Positions 44,335 through 54,130 of a DNA stretch of 64,000 nucleotides are shown here, piece after piece. The notes under the pieces were generated by a model. The model did no database searches, had not been told where the DNA came from, and saw only the letters and a list, made by a program, of their open reading frames with translations. The DNA comes from Pedobacter sp. HDW13 (GTDB lineage Bacteria > Bacteroidota > Bacteroidia > Sphingobacteriales > Sphingobacteriaceae), in the NCBI RefSeq assembly GCF_011303555.1, contig NZ_CP049868.1:5022001-5086000 (forward strand), in the 5' to 3' direction. Numbering within the stretch: the first letter of the stretch is position 1; the number at the start of each line of letters is the position of its first letter. Both the position numbers and the translations under genes were made by a program.

Positions 44335-46539
44335 ATGAAACTTAGAAAATTACAGGTTCTATTACTTACGCCCCTGATTTTTTGCGTTACGCCCAGGGCA
44401 TTTACGCAAACTATCCCCGTTCAGGATTGGCTAATTAAGCCAGTTATGGCAAAAGCCCAGGTTACCAAAAGTGCCGATGGGAAAGATATTGTTTTACAAA
44501 ACGGACTTTTAAAACGCGTATTCAGGCTTTCGCCCAATCTGGCATGTATTGATTATACCAATTTAAGCACCGGGCAGCAATTGTTGCGATCGGTAAGAGA
44601 AGAAGCCCGCTTAACCATTAACGGTAAAACCTATAACATAGGCGGACTTACCGGCCAAACAGAAAAAGCCTATTTACTACCTGAGTGGGTTGATGGATTT
44701 AAAGCCGGTACAACCGATTTTAAATACGTAGCTTACGATGTTAAGCCCATTACACCCCACATAAAATGGAGCAGTAACCGCTTTTGGGCGCTGGCTGGTA
44801 AACCGGCAACAGGCAAAACCGTTTCGTTTTTATACAGGCCACAGGCTGAAGAGCTTAACGGCTTGGAAGTGAATGTGGTTTACGAAATTTACGATGGCAT
44901 TCCTTTAATGGTGAAATCGTTAAAAGTAGAGAATAAAGGAAGCAAGCAGTTTAAAATCGATCAGGTGGTGAACGAGGTTTTAGGCATGGTAGAAGAAGAG
45001 AGTTCGGTAGAAGGGAGTTTCGAAATCATGAAGAAACCCAGCGGAATTTATTTTGAAACCAATTACGCATTTAATAACTCCATGAACTATGCCAACAGTG
45101 ATCAAACCACGCACTGGAAACCTGATTCAACCTATACCTCTCAGGTGCATTACCGTTACCAAACCCCTGTGCTTTTAGAAATTTATCCCGAAAAAGCCAA
45201 AGGACTTGAATTAAAGGCAGGAGCAACCCTTAACTCGGTTCGCACACACGAACTGCTGATGAACAAAGACGACAGGGAAAGTCGCGGCCTGGCTGTTCGA
45301 AAAATGTACCGTACCATAGCACCATGGACCTCGGCCAATCCGATATTTATGCATTTGGTGGCCAGGAATGAAAACCAGGTGCGTACCGCCATCGATCAAT
45401 GTGCAGCCACAGGTTACGAAGCGCTGATTATTAGTTTTGGCAGTAATTTAAATATGGAAGATACCTCGCAGGTAAACCTTAAAAGATGGAAAACACTTGC
45501 CGATTATGCCCATAGTAAAAATATTAAGATTGGTGGTTATTCTTTATTCAGCTCACGTAGTATTAGTCCCGATAACGATGTAGTTGACCCTAAAACAGGT
45601 AAGCCTGGTGGTGCATTTTTTGGTCATGCGCCCTGTTTTGGTAGCAAATGGGGGCTTTGGTACCGCGATAACATCAAGAATTTCTATACCCAAACCGGTT
45701 TCGATATCTGGGAAAATGACGGGCCTTATCCAGGCGATGTTTGTGCCTCAACCACTCACCCGGGGCATACTGGTTTAGATGATTCGCAATGGAAACAAAT
45801 GGAAATTCAGAAAGAATTATATACCTGGCTTAACGAAAAGGGTGTTTACATTAATGCACCCGACTGGTACTTTTTAGATGGTACCCATAAAATTGCCCTG
45901 GGCTACAGAGAGGTGAATTTTTCGTTGCCAAGAGACCATCAGAAAGTGCTTAACCGCCAGAATATTTACGATGCAACCTGGATAAAAACGCCTTCAATGG
46001 GTTGGGGCTTTGTACCGCTAACCCAATACCAAGGTGGTGGTAGTGCTGCAACATTAGAACCATTGGCCGATCATTTAAAAGATTACGAGCAATTAATGAT
46101 GCAATATTATGGCGCCGGCGTGCAGGCTTGTTACCGTGGTCCACGTTTGTACGATACAGAAGAAACCAAACAAACGGTTGTAAACGTAATTAACTGGTAC
46201 AAAAAATACCGGAATGTCCTCAATTCGGATGTGATCCATTTACGCCGCGCAGATGGCCGAGATTGGGATGGCATTTTACATGTTAACCCCGATCAGAAAG
46301 AAAAAGGTTTGATGATGCTGTACAATCCAACAAAAGAAAAAATAGTTAGAACCATTAAGGTGCCCCTGTATTATACGGGCTTAACCGATATTGCCAGGGT
46401 TAAAGAAAAAGAAGGTAGCTTTAAAAACTATAAATTAAACAGAGATTATACCGTCGACCTCACATTCACCATCGCACCCGAAAGCTATACCTGGTTTGTA
46501 ATTGAAGGGGTAACCAATAGCAAACTTTCTGCCTTATAA
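44335..46539 (+). CDS. exported glycoside hydrolase, alpha-galactosidase-like (GH-D clan type)
   Basis: A protein of 734 residues with a signal peptide (LIFCVTPRAFTQ). A beta-rich N-terminal domain (about 40-330, LQNGLLKRVFRLSPNLACID) is followed by a TIM-barrel-like part with EALIISFGSNLN, SKNIKIGGYSLFSSRS, FDIWENDGPYPGD and CYRGPRLYDTEE, and a C-terminal beta domain. The layout resembles GH36-type alpha-galactosidases. The Asp in FDIWENDGPYP is a good nucleophile or acid candidate, but I cannot assign the pair. It is 7 bp before the GH20 gene and cotranscribed with it. Confidence 0.6.
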   Translation: MKLRKLQVLLLTPLIFCVTPRAFTQTIPVQDWLIKPVMAKAQVTKSADGKDIVLQNGLLKRVFRLSPNLACIDYTNLSTGQQLLRSVREEARLTINGKTYNIGGLTGQTEKAYLLPEWVDGFKAGTTDFKYVAYDVKPITPHIKWSSNRFWALAGKPATGKTVSFLYRPQAEELNGLEVNVVYEIYDGIPLMVKSLKVENKGSKQFKIDQVVNEVLGMVEEESSVEGSFEIMKKPSGIYFETNYAFNNSMNYANSDQTTHWKPDSTYTSQVHYRYQTPVLLEIYPEKAKGLELKAGATLNSVRTHELLMNKDDRESRGLAVRKMYRTIAPWTSANPIFMHLVARNENQVRTAIDQCAATGYEALIISFGSNLNMEDTSQVNLKRWKTLADYAHSKNIKIGGYSLFSSRSISPDNDVVDPKTGKPGGAFFGHAPCFGSKWGLWYRDNIKNFYTQTGFDIWENDGPYPGDVCASTTHPGHTGLDDSQWKQMEIQKELYTWLNEKGVYINAPDWYFLDGTHKIALGYREVNFSLPRDHQKVLNRQNIYDATWIKTPSMGWGFVPLTQYQGGGSAATLEPLADHLKDYEQLMMQYYGAGVQACYRGPRLYDTEETKQTVVNVINWYKKYRNVLNSDVIHLRRADGRDWDGILHVNPDQKEKGLMMLYNPTKEKIVRTIKVPLYYTGLTDIARVKEKEGSFKNYKLNRDYTVDLTFTIAPESYTWFVIEGVTNSKLSAL

Positions 46540-46546
46540 CATATTT

Positions 46547-48901
46547 ATGGAATTAAAAACAAATCAAAACAAGTACAGCGTAGTAAAAATAACGGGAGCG
46601 CTGCTTTGCGCACTATTTATTGGTACAGGGGTACATGCACAGGAAGAAGCAAAACTAACCGCTGCCGATACTACAGCATTTAAAGCTGTAATTTCAGGTT
46701 TATCGGTTACCGATGAAGTGGCACCGGGTACCCGCCAGTTGGTGCTGCCGAAACCGGCTTCAGGCTATGCACTTTCGCTCTATGGTTCGAGCAGAAAACC
46801 TGTAATAGATTTAAAAGGAAAAATTTATCAGCCCTTAACTGATTGCGAAGTTCAGTTGGTATTGAGATTAAGGAATACCCAAAATAACCGTGCTTACGAA
46901 TTTCCCCAAACTGTTAAAGTAACCGGGAAATACCGCCCACAAACCGGTGTAAATCCACAACCTTTCGTTATTCCTACATTACAGGAGTGGAAAGGTGGTA
47001 GCGGACATTTTAAATTACAGGCAAACAGCAGGATAATCATTAGTTCAAAGGCTAAAAAGCTGTTAACACCAGCTGCAGAAATTTTGCTGAAAGATCTGAA
47101 GCAATTAACAGGCTTTAGCGCCTTAAGTATTGCCAGTGGTAAGGCAAAAACTGGAGATATTGTCCTCAATATCAATTCAACACAGCAAAATTTAGGAGAA
47201 GAGGGTTATGCGCTTAATATCGATCAAACCCTTCAAATTAATGCCCCATACTATAAAGGCGCATTTTGGGCTACCCGAACCATTTTACAATTGTTGGAAC
47301 AAGATCCTGCGCATAGCCAGATTGTTAAAGGAGTAACGCACGACTACCCTAAATACGAAGTAAGGGGTTTTGTACTCGATGTAGGACGTAAATTTTTTAC
47401 GCTCGATTTCCTGAAACATTACGTGAAAATGATGGCCTATTATAAAATGGGCGATTTTCATATTCATTTGAATGACAATGGCTTTAAGCAGTTTTTTGGA
47501 GGCGATTGGAGTAAAACCTATTCGGCATTTCGATTGGAAAGCAGCACTTATCCTGCATTAACGGCTAAGGATGGCTATTATACCAAAGCCGATTTCAGGG
47601 AGTTGCAGAAAACGGCACAATTGTACGGGATCCGCATTATACCCGAAATTGATGTGCCTGCCCACTCGCTGGCTTTTACCAAAGTATTTCCTGAAATAGG
47701 CAGTAAAGCCTACGGTATGGACCATTTGGATATCAATAACCCTAAAACTTACGAAGTTATCGACAATGTCTTTAAAGAATACATCAGCGGAAAAGAGCCT
47801 GTTTTTGTAGGTGCTGAAGTGCATATTGGTACCGATGAATATGCTAAAAAGGAATCTGAGCGCTTCAGGGAGTTTACAGATCATTACATCCGCTATGTAA
47901 AAGGTTTTGGCAAGAGAGTACGGTTATGGGGCGCTTTAACCCATGCCCAGGGTACAACACCTGTAACTGCCGATGATGTTACTATGAATGCCTGGTACAA
48001 TGGTTATGCAGAACCTAAAGAAATGGTTCGCCTGGGTTACGATCAGATCAGTACACCAGATGGATGGCTTTATATTGTACCGGCTGCTGGGTATTATTAC
48101 GATTTTTTGAATGTTAAACGGCTTTATGATAGCTGGGAGCCTAATCAGATTGGAAATGTAGTCTTTCCAATGGGGCATCCGAAAATCAGAGGTGGTATGT
48201 TTGCCGTATGGAACGACCATGTAGGAAACGGAATTACCATGAAAGATGTACACCAAAGGGTTTTTCCTGCCATGCAGGTCCTGGCAGAGAAAATGTGGAC
48301 GGGTAAAACCGATCAATCCAACTGGGCTAACTTTACTAAAAATGCAACAAGTATAAGCGAAGGGCCAGGCCTAAATATGCGTGGTATTGTTCGTGCTAAT
48401 GGGGCAGATTCACTGGTTTATCAGAATTCATTGGCCACAAAACAGGCTAAACCCTTTCAGTTGCCTTTACAAGAAATTGGCTACCCCTATAGTGTTGCCT
48501 TCACTTTGCACACGCCAGCGGCAAGTCCGGATAGTGTTTCCTTGTTTAAATCTGAAAATGCAAATGTTTACCTACTTAATCAGGATGGTTTAAAATTGGG
48601 TTTTAGCCGCGAGAATTATACCGATGTTTTCGATTTCACTTTTGCTGCTGATAAAACTTATAAGCTTGTCATTACAGGAAATGAAAAAGGTACATGGATT
48701 TATGTAGACGGAAAGCTGATTCAAAAAATGGAAGGTAAAAAAATCAGCTTTACCAATACCGAAGGTAAAATAAGCCGCATGCAAACCCTGGTATTTCCTT
48801 TAAATTATATTGGCGATGCAAATAAAGGCAGCTATGGTCTGGTTTCAGGGCTCAAAGTTTACAATAAGCGATTGAATGAAATGACCATTGCAGGTTTATA
48901 A
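46547..48901 (+). CDS. exported GH20 beta-N-acetylhexosaminidase
   Basis: A protein of 784 residues with a signal peptide (LLCALFIGTGVHAQ). The GH20 N-terminal domain (about 180-270, SAKKLLTPAAEILLKDLKQL-like) precedes the barrel: YEVRGFVLDVGRKFF, MGDFHIHLNDNGFKQFF, RIIPEIDVPAHSLAF and the catalytic pair D430-E431 in VHIGTDEY. Most GH20 enzymes have HIGGDE, here the second Gly is Thr. A lectin-like domain of about 150 residues ends the protein (KGTWIYVDGKLIQKM). It would release terminal GlcNAc or GalNAc in the periplasm or at the surface. It forms an operon with the preceding hydrolase and ends at a bidirectional terminator. Confidence 0.88.
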   Translation: MELKTNQNKYSVVKITGALLCALFIGTGVHAQEEAKLTAADTTAFKAVISGLSVTDEVAPGTRQLVLPKPASGYALSLYGSSRKPVIDLKGKIYQPLTDCEVQLVLRLRNTQNNRAYEFPQTVKVTGKYRPQTGVNPQPFVIPTLQEWKGGSGHFKLQANSRIIISSKAKKLLTPAAEILLKDLKQLTGFSALSIASGKAKTGDIVLNINSTQQNLGEEGYALNIDQTLQINAPYYKGAFWATRTILQLLEQDPAHSQIVKGVTHDYPKYEVRGFVLDVGRKFFTLDFLKHYVKMMAYYKMGDFHIHLNDNGFKQFFGGDWSKTYSAFRLESSTYPALTAKDGYYTKADFRELQKTAQLYGIRIIPEIDVPAHSLAFTKVFPEIGSKAYGMDHLDINNPKTYEVIDNVFKEYISGKEPVFVGAEVHIGTDEYAKKESERFREFTDHYIRYVKGFGKRVRLWGALTHAQGTTPVTADDVTMNAWYNGYAEPKEMVRLGYDQISTPDGWLYIVPAAGYYYDFLNVKRLYDSWEPNQIGNVVFPMGHPKIRGGMFAVWNDHVGNGITMKDVHQRVFPAMQVLAEKMWTGKTDQSNWANFTKNATSISEGPGLNMRGIVRANGADSLVYQNSLATKQAKPFQLPLQEIGYPYSVAFTLHTPAASPDSVSLFKSENANVYLLNQDGLKLGFSRENYTDVFDFTFAADKTYKLVITGNEKGTWIYVDGKLIQKMEGKKISFTNTEGKISRMQTLVFPLNYIGDANKGSYGLVSGLKVYNKRLNEMTIAGL

Positions 48902-48940
48902 CAGTGAAGTACATGGTTTCTGATTAGATAAACCAAATAG

Positions 48941-48983
48941 AAAAGCCTTTAAATCGCAAGATTTAAAGGCTTTTCTATTTTTA
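48941..48983. terminator. bidirectional terminator
   Basis: AAAAGCCTTTAAATC (48941-48955) pairs perfectly with GATTTAAAGGCTTTT (48960-48974) around a four-base loop, followed by T-rich sequence. It lies between the GH20 gene and the convergent oxidoreductase gene and can serve both. Confidence 0.9.
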
Positions 48984-48994
48984 ATGCATAGCAA

Positions 48995-50422
48995 TTATAC
49001 TTTGTAATACTGTTCCCATCCCTGGCGTGGCGGTGGGCCAATTAGCAATTCGTTTGCATTTTTACTACTGGTAATTATTTTCTTTTTTCTATCGAACACA
49101 ATTTTCTCACCTGTCCATTGGGCAAGTACGCCCAGGCAAAATACCTGACTTAACGGACCAGCAATATCAAAAGACGAGCGTGTTTTCTCTTCACCTTTGC
49201 AGGCCTTTAGGAAATTGGCAAAGTGGTTTGACGGACTTGGTGGTACAACCGGTAAGCTGGAAGCCATTGCTTTAGCCTTTTCTTCAGGTATAATAGACAA
49301 GGTGCTACCATGCGAACCTCCTTTAAAAGTTAAATCTTTGCCATAAATAATCTTGCCTGGGTTTAGTTTAGCTGTGGTAGCTGCGCCGTTGCTCGGTGGC
49401 GGGATATTCGGGTCGAGCCCTTGTACACCGTAACCTGCTGGTATTGGCGGAAGATTATCGATACCATCATACCATTTAATTTCGACAGGTGGCATACTGC
49501 CGCGTTTAGGAAACTTGAATGATAGGGTAGAAGACATCGGGTAAAAGAAGTTATTGTGCCCTTCTAATTTAACCGGGTCTACTTCGTAAGGCAAGCCCAG
49601 ATCGAGGAACTGGTGCGAAGTATCGAGGATATGTGCACCCCAATCGCCCAAAGCGCCCATACCAAAATCAAACCAGCAGCGCCATTGGCCATTTACAAAA
49701 TCTTTGTTATACTCATGTCCCTGGGTTTGCATTTGCCAGATATTCCAGTCGAGTGTTGACGGTGGAGTTTCTGCCGGCGGGAATGAGGTGATTTTGGGAT
49801 TCCAGCCATGCCAGCGCCGCGGAGAATTCATGTGGGCGGTAATGGCGGTAACATCTTTAATAATCCCGGCATCTACCCAGGCTTTATATTGGAAATAATT
49901 AGCTTCAGAATGCCCCTGGTTACCCATTTGAGTTACCACTTTCCGGTTTTTCTTTGCAGCCTTCATCATTAATTCAACTTCGTTGAAAGTGCGGGCCATT
50001 GGTTTTTCAACATATACGTGCTTACCCAAACCTATGGCCATCATGGTAATCGGGAAATGTGAAAAATCGGGCGTACCTATAGAAACAGCTTCAATCTGGT
50101 TGCCCATTTTATCGAACATCTGTCTGAAATCTTTAAAACGGGGCACATTTGGGAACATTTTTAAGATAGGCAGCGTGTGTGGCGCTTCCATATCTACATC
50201 GCATAAAGCAACAATATTGGCTAATCCGGTGTTGTAAAGTTCACGAATAATTTCGCCACCGCGGTTTCCAATGCCGATACAAGCCAGGTTTACTTTTTCA
50301 CCTGCTGCAAAACGCGGTATAGGTTGACCCTTGGCAAATAGAAAACCTGGCGCAGCCACCGCGGCCGAAGCCAGTAAGGCTTGTGTTAAAAACTTTCTTC
50401 TGGAATAATTACTATCGCTCAT
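48995..50422 (-). CDS. Tat-exported Gfo/Idh/MocA family oxidoreductase
   Basis: A protein of 475 residues. The N terminus SRRKFLTQALLASAAVAAPG is a twin-arginine signal, so the enzyme is folded with its NAD(P) cofactor before export. The Rossmann fold shows NLACIGIGNRGGEII, IVALCDVDME and the family motif HVYVEKPMARTFNEVE, where EKP is the conserved catalytic-lysine motif, then QMGNQGHSEANYFQYKAWVD. Some members of this family act as glycosidases through NAD (GH109 type), which fits the neighbouring exported hydrolases. The substrate is unknown. It is a single gene, convergent with GH20. Confidence 0.88.
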   Translation of the reverse strand: MSDSNYSRRKFLTQALLASAAVAAPGFLFAKGQPIPRFAAGEKVNLACIGIGNRGGEIIRELYNTGLANIVALCDVDMEAPHTLPILKMFPNVPRFKDFRQMFDKMGNQIEAVSIGTPDFSHFPITMMAIGLGKHVYVEKPMARTFNEVELMMKAAKKNRKVVTQMGNQGHSEANYFQYKAWVDAGIIKDVTAITAHMNSPRRWHGWNPKITSFPPAETPPSTLDWNIWQMQTQGHEYNKDFVNGQWRCWFDFGMGALGDWGAHILDTSHQFLDLGLPYEVDPVKLEGHNNFFYPMSSTLSFKFPKRGSMPPVEIKWYDGIDNLPPIPAGYGVQGLDPNIPPPSNGAATTAKLNPGKIIYGKDLTFKGGSHGSTLSIIPEEKAKAMASSLPVVPPSPSNHFANFLKACKGEEKTRSSFDIAGPLSQVFCLGVLAQWTGEKIVFDRKKKIITSSKNANELLIGPPPRQGWEQYYKV

Positions 50423-50602
50423 ATTATATGTTGGTTATGGCGTTGAATATAGTAAAAACACTACTGAAATTGATGATAGAAGACTAAACGAGTCACATTC
50501 TAATAGTTTGTAAGTAAGTTTTATTTTATTTCAATCGATGGAAATTATGTTTTTGCGCATTCCTGGTCTATGTAACAATTTTAAAGGTAATGGTAGGTGA
50601 AG

Positions 50603-50635
50603 TAATAACCAATAATCAATGTCCAATAATCAAAC
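50603..50635. repeat. 33-bp AT-rich repeat, copy 1
   Basis: It reads TAATAACCAATAATCAATGT followed by CCAATAATCAAAC. 29 of 33 bases match the copy at 50670-50702. Both are built of the shorter unit CCAATAATCAA. The gap 50423-50754 that holds them has no gene, but must carry the promoter of the oxidoreductase gene on its left. Confidence 0.6.
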
Positions 50636-50669
50636 GGGATTTAAGATAAATTGAGGGAAACCAACTGGC

Positions 50670-50702
50670 TAATAACCAATATTCAATAACCAATTATCAA
50701 AC
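50670..50702. repeat. 33-bp AT-rich repeat, copy 2
   Basis: It reads TAATAACCAATATTCAATAA followed by CCAATTATCAAAC. A further partial unit, AACCAATAACC, follows near 50735, just before the stop of the GH127 gene on the opposite strand. Confidence 0.6.
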
Positions 50703-50754
50703 AAGATGTATGTTAAGAGGGATTGGCACCAATGAACCAATAACCCTCCTGTTT

Positions 50755-53700
50755 TTACTTTAAAGTAACATCCAAATAAACCGAATGTCTGCCATAGGTA
50801 TTATAAAACGGTTTAAAGTTTACTCCGTCAATGTTGAATTGCAATTGAGCAGGATCACCTTTTATTGATTTACTGATATCATTGGCATCTAGGGTTACTT
50901 TGCGCCAGTCTTTTCTTGCCTCAGGCTCCTGGGCAGCAAGCAATACCGGTCCGTAAAATAAACTGGCTATATTTTGTTGATCCATTACAGGATCAAGGTG
51001 AAAGGTAAAAGGCATTTTCAGTTCAATAATATCGCCATCCTTCCAGTTGCGGCTTAAGCTAAGGTAAGTGCCTGGTTTAGCCTCAAGTTTTTGTGCCACA
51101 CCATTTATCTTCACTAAAAAACCTTTGGTAGCCCAACCCGGTACCCGTACATTCACATCAAACTTTCCATTCCCCTGAATGCTGAGACGCGTATGGTCTG
51201 CTCTCGGGAAATCGGTGGTTTGCGTTATTTTTACTTTACGTGTAGTCCAATCTAATACAGAAGGGATAAACAGGTTTACATACAGTGCTTTATCATCTTT
51301 AGCTTTAAAGTAAATCGAGTTCTGTAGCTTGGTGCTGCTTTCGAGCGCAGTACCATTGCAGCACGTAAAGCCCGTCATATCTGCGTTGCTGAATTGTTTT
51401 ACCGATCCGGGTCTTAGCGGAATATGGTAAGTGTTTGCCGGACTGTTTTCGGCTACCGATGCCAGTATATCATTGTATAAGGCACGTTCGTAATAATCCA
51501 TTAATTCGGCCCTCTGATCGAAAAGGAAAAGATCGCCGGTTAATTTAAGCATGTTGTAGGTGGCACAGGTTTCGTTTTGGCCACCTTCCGAGAACCCGTT
51601 TTCGTACAAAGTACCCGGTTGGGCAACAAAACATTCAGCATTTGCAGGGTTACGTGCACCCGCAACACCACCAATGCTGTACATGTAATCGCTAATCATT
51701 TTATGCCAAAAGTTATCTGCAATTTGGTAATATTCAGGATTATTAGATGCACGATACATTTCGATGCTGCCCACAATTTGGGGAATGTGCTGGTTGGCGT
51801 GCAAGCCGCGGAAAATATCAACGTTTTTGGCTAATCCATGAATGTGTGCGGTATCACCAAAAAAGACCTTAACATTATCGAACAGCTGCGCTGTTTTAAG
51901 GTATTCAGGCTTTCCGGTAATCTGGTACAAATGGGCCATCGATTCGTTCATGCCACCGTACTCGCCGGCAATGTAGGTATTCCACATTTTAATCAGCGTT
52001 TCTTGTGGCAGTTTGCTCAAACGCGCATTTACCCAATCGCCCATGTTGGTGGCAATTTCGAGTGCTTTTTTATTGCCGGTTACTTCGTACACATCTATTA
52101 AACCTGCCAGAATTTTGTGCAGGGTGTAATAGGGAGCCCAAATCTGGTTTTTCTGACCACCGTATTTTGCGCCCTGCTCCAGCATTATAAATTGATCGGG
52201 TGGGTAAGCACTGATAAATCCTTTGCCCCAGTTCCAGTAATCCGTTCTGATCCCCGCTCCACTCAGGTCAGAATCAAAGCTTGCCTTTCCGGGGCCTGCC
52301 GGTACAGCTGCCGGGTCAGCAACAAACTGGCCGCCTGTTTTTTGTGGTGCTCCCGATAGTTGCGATAAATCGTAAAGGGTATTTACCATATAATCGATTT
52401 TTTTCGCGAAGTTGTCATGAAGCGCAGCATCATATCCGGTGCCGGCGTAAGCCTGGGCAATAGCTGTAAGGTAATGCCCAGTGGCATGCCCTCTTAATTT
52501 GGTGTCTTCACTATCCCAAACGCCCAGTGGCTTTGCACGTTCGGGTTGTTTTTGCCCAAAAGCATGCCTGAACATGTACAGAAAGGAATTCGGATCAGTT
52601 TTCGCCAGTGTTTCAATAAACTTATCGCGGTTTTTGGTAAAACTTGTACCATGTCCTTCCACATCCGTTTTTAAGGTAACCTGATCTAAATGGAAAGATT
52701 CGAGCTTTAAAGCAGGCAAAACAGCTTTGCCAGCTTCCTTAACCGTAACAACTACATTTGCTTTTAAGTTTGTGCCGGGTACCTTACCAGTTAGGGCATA
52801 TTGTCCGGCTTTTAAAACAGCTGTATTATCTGTAGGAGCAGGCCATATTACCCGTACTTTTGGTCCGCTTTTTCCACTGCGATAAGTTCCCTCAATGTAG
52901 ACTGGCAAACGGGGTAAATTGCCAACAGTTGTAGCCACTGCCACATCCGCCACACTGGTTAAATAGGTATTGTAGAGTTGGGGTGTAGCTGGCGAAAATT
53001 TCTGGAGATTGTCTTCCTTTTTCGCTGTTGTATTTACGGTGCTTTCACTGCCACCTTTAAGGGCATTACGGTAAATGTAACCCACCTGTCTGTAACTCAG
53101 CGGCACACGGTAAATTCTGAAATCGTGTATTAAAGCATTTAAATAAGGATCAGTTGGCAAAAGCGATTTTCCGATGTAAAGCAGGTTTTTATCTTTTGAT
53201 GTTTGCCCGAATACTGTGGTTAAATCGAGCGGAATATCTTTTGTTTCGTTAGCGATTTTGCCATTAATGTAAGTTGTAATCGATTTAGAAGGAATATCCA
53301 CAACAATGGCCAGGTTTACCCACTGGTTAAGCGCTACAGCGGTTGGTGAGCTAGCGCCTTTAACACCCTTATTAGTGGTAATAAAGGCCTGAAAGCCATC
53401 CTTTGCGTTGGCACCTGTTGGGGCGGCAGAAAAATGTTTGGCTGCATCTTGTCCAAAATCAAAAAAACGTTGCCCATGCTGGTTAGACCGTAAATAAATC
53501 CAACCGGTGATACTAATCGATTCCATATCGGTTAATACGGCTGCCGGTAGGGTAATAAAAGTATTGGATTCGCCCGAAAGCGATAAAACCGGCCCAAACT
53601 GGTTATCATTTACAAATTTGGCTCCGTTACCAAAGAGTTTGCCATGCAGGTTATTGCGCGACCAGTCTTTAGCATCGCCGTTAAATTTGTAGCGTGCACT

Positions 53701-53820
53701 CATGGCTGTTTCACCAACCCCATCTAAAATCTGATCGCCATTCTGTGCCTTAACACCGGTGTTATGGGTTAAAAAGGCAATAAATAGCGCCGACTGAAGG
53801 AATAACTTGTATAATTTCAT
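50755..53820 (-). CDS. exported GH127-type beta-L-arabinofuranosidase (DUF1680) with N-terminal LamG domain
   Basis: A protein of 1,021 residues with a signal peptide (LFIAFLTHNTGVKAQ). A concanavalin-like LamG domain (about 40-245) comes first, then a linker with an Ig-like strand region (about 290-370). The (alpha/alpha)6 barrel follows with GGMNESMAHLYQITGKPEYL and GGQNETCATYNMLKLTGDLF. C820-C821 lie in GFTCCNGTALES, where the Zn-bound nucleophilic cysteine of GH127 is expected, and the matching Glu and Cys are probably in the preceding motif. The C-terminal beta domain is complete. It would remove beta-L-arabinofuranose. It stands alone on the minus strand, divergent from the sheath gene. 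Confidence 0.85.
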   Translation of the reverse strand: MKLYKLFLQSALFIAFLTHNTGVKAQNGDQILDGVGETAMSARYKFNGDAKDWSRNNLHGKLFGNGAKFVNDNQFGPVLSLSGESNTFITLPAAVLTDMESISITGWIYLRSNQHGQRFFDFGQDAAKHFSAAPTGANAKDGFQAFITTNKGVKGASSPTAVALNQWVNLAIVVDIPSKSITTYINGKIANETKDIPLDLTTVFGQTSKDKNLLYIGKSLLPTDPYLNALIHDFRIYRVPLSYRQVGYIYRNALKGGSESTVNTTAKKEDNLQKFSPATPQLYNTYLTSVADVAVATTVGNLPRLPVYIEGTYRSGKSGPKVRVIWPAPTDNTAVLKAGQYALTGKVPGTNLKANVVVTVKEAGKAVLPALKLESFHLDQVTLKTDVEGHGTSFTKNRDKFIETLAKTDPNSFLYMFRHAFGQKQPERAKPLGVWDSEDTKLRGHATGHYLTAIAQAYAGTGYDAALHDNFAKKIDYMVNTLYDLSQLSGAPQKTGGQFVADPAAVPAGPGKASFDSDLSGAGIRTDYWNWGKGFISAYPPDQFIMLEQGAKYGGQKNQIWAPYYTLHKILAGLIDVYEVTGNKKALEIATNMGDWVNARLSKLPQETLIKMWNTYIAGEYGGMNESMAHLYQITGKPEYLKTAQLFDNVKVFFGDTAHIHGLAKNVDIFRGLHANQHIPQIVGSIEMYRASNNPEYYQIADNFWHKMISDYMYSIGGVAGARNPANAECFVAQPGTLYENGFSEGGQNETCATYNMLKLTGDLFLFDQRAELMDYYERALYNDILASVAENSPANTYHIPLRPGSVKQFSNADMTGFTCCNGTALESSTKLQNSIYFKAKDDKALYVNLFIPSVLDWTTRKVKITQTTDFPRADHTRLSIQGNGKFDVNVRVPGWATKGFLVKINGVAQKLEAKPGTYLSLSRNWKDGDIIELKMPFTFHLDPVMDQQNIASLFYGPVLLAAQEPEARKDWRKVTLDANDISKSIKGDPAQLQFNIDGVNFKPFYNTYGRHSVYLDVTLK

Positions 53821-54025
53821 TCTAATGAGTTGAGGGATGGCAAATAAACAATCTTTTTATGAGCATTTCTGCAGCATACGATTGCTTTTAAATTTCTGCT
53901 AAAATTAAAGACAAGCCCCGTGTTTTTATACTTCTTTTTTAGCTAATGGCTACAGGATATTAACAAATGTATCAGGCTAAGGCTTTATTGTAGGTATGGG
54001 AGCCTGTATATGGTTAAGCCGGAGG

Positions 54026-54099
54026 TAAAAAAGGGTGAAAATACGCTCTTTGTTGCTGCAGGCTTTCTGTTTCTTTTTGTTGATATTCGTGCTTAATCA
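54026..54099 (+). promoter_or_regulatory. shared bipartite upstream element, sheath copy
   Basis: TAAAAAAGGGTGAAAATAC (54026-54044), an 18-bp unconserved spacer, CTTTCTGTTTCTTTTT with GTTGATATT (54063-54087) and TTAATCA (54093-54099). The same blocks with the same 18-bp spacer stand before the VgrG gene at 60222-60293. The second block ends 43 bp before the sheath ATG. TTTG (54076-54079), 19 bp and AACCTTTG (one base off TANNTTTG) could be the promoter, and the first block would then be an activator or repressor site. The rest of the 53821-54130 gap shows no gene. Confidence 0.7.
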
Positions 54100-54130
54100 A
54101 CCTTTGTAAAACCAGCATAGCTAAATTATC

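Noticed and set aside
50603..50702. CRISPR array
   Set aside because: Only two imperfect repeats with one spacer-like segment, low complexity, and no cas genes.
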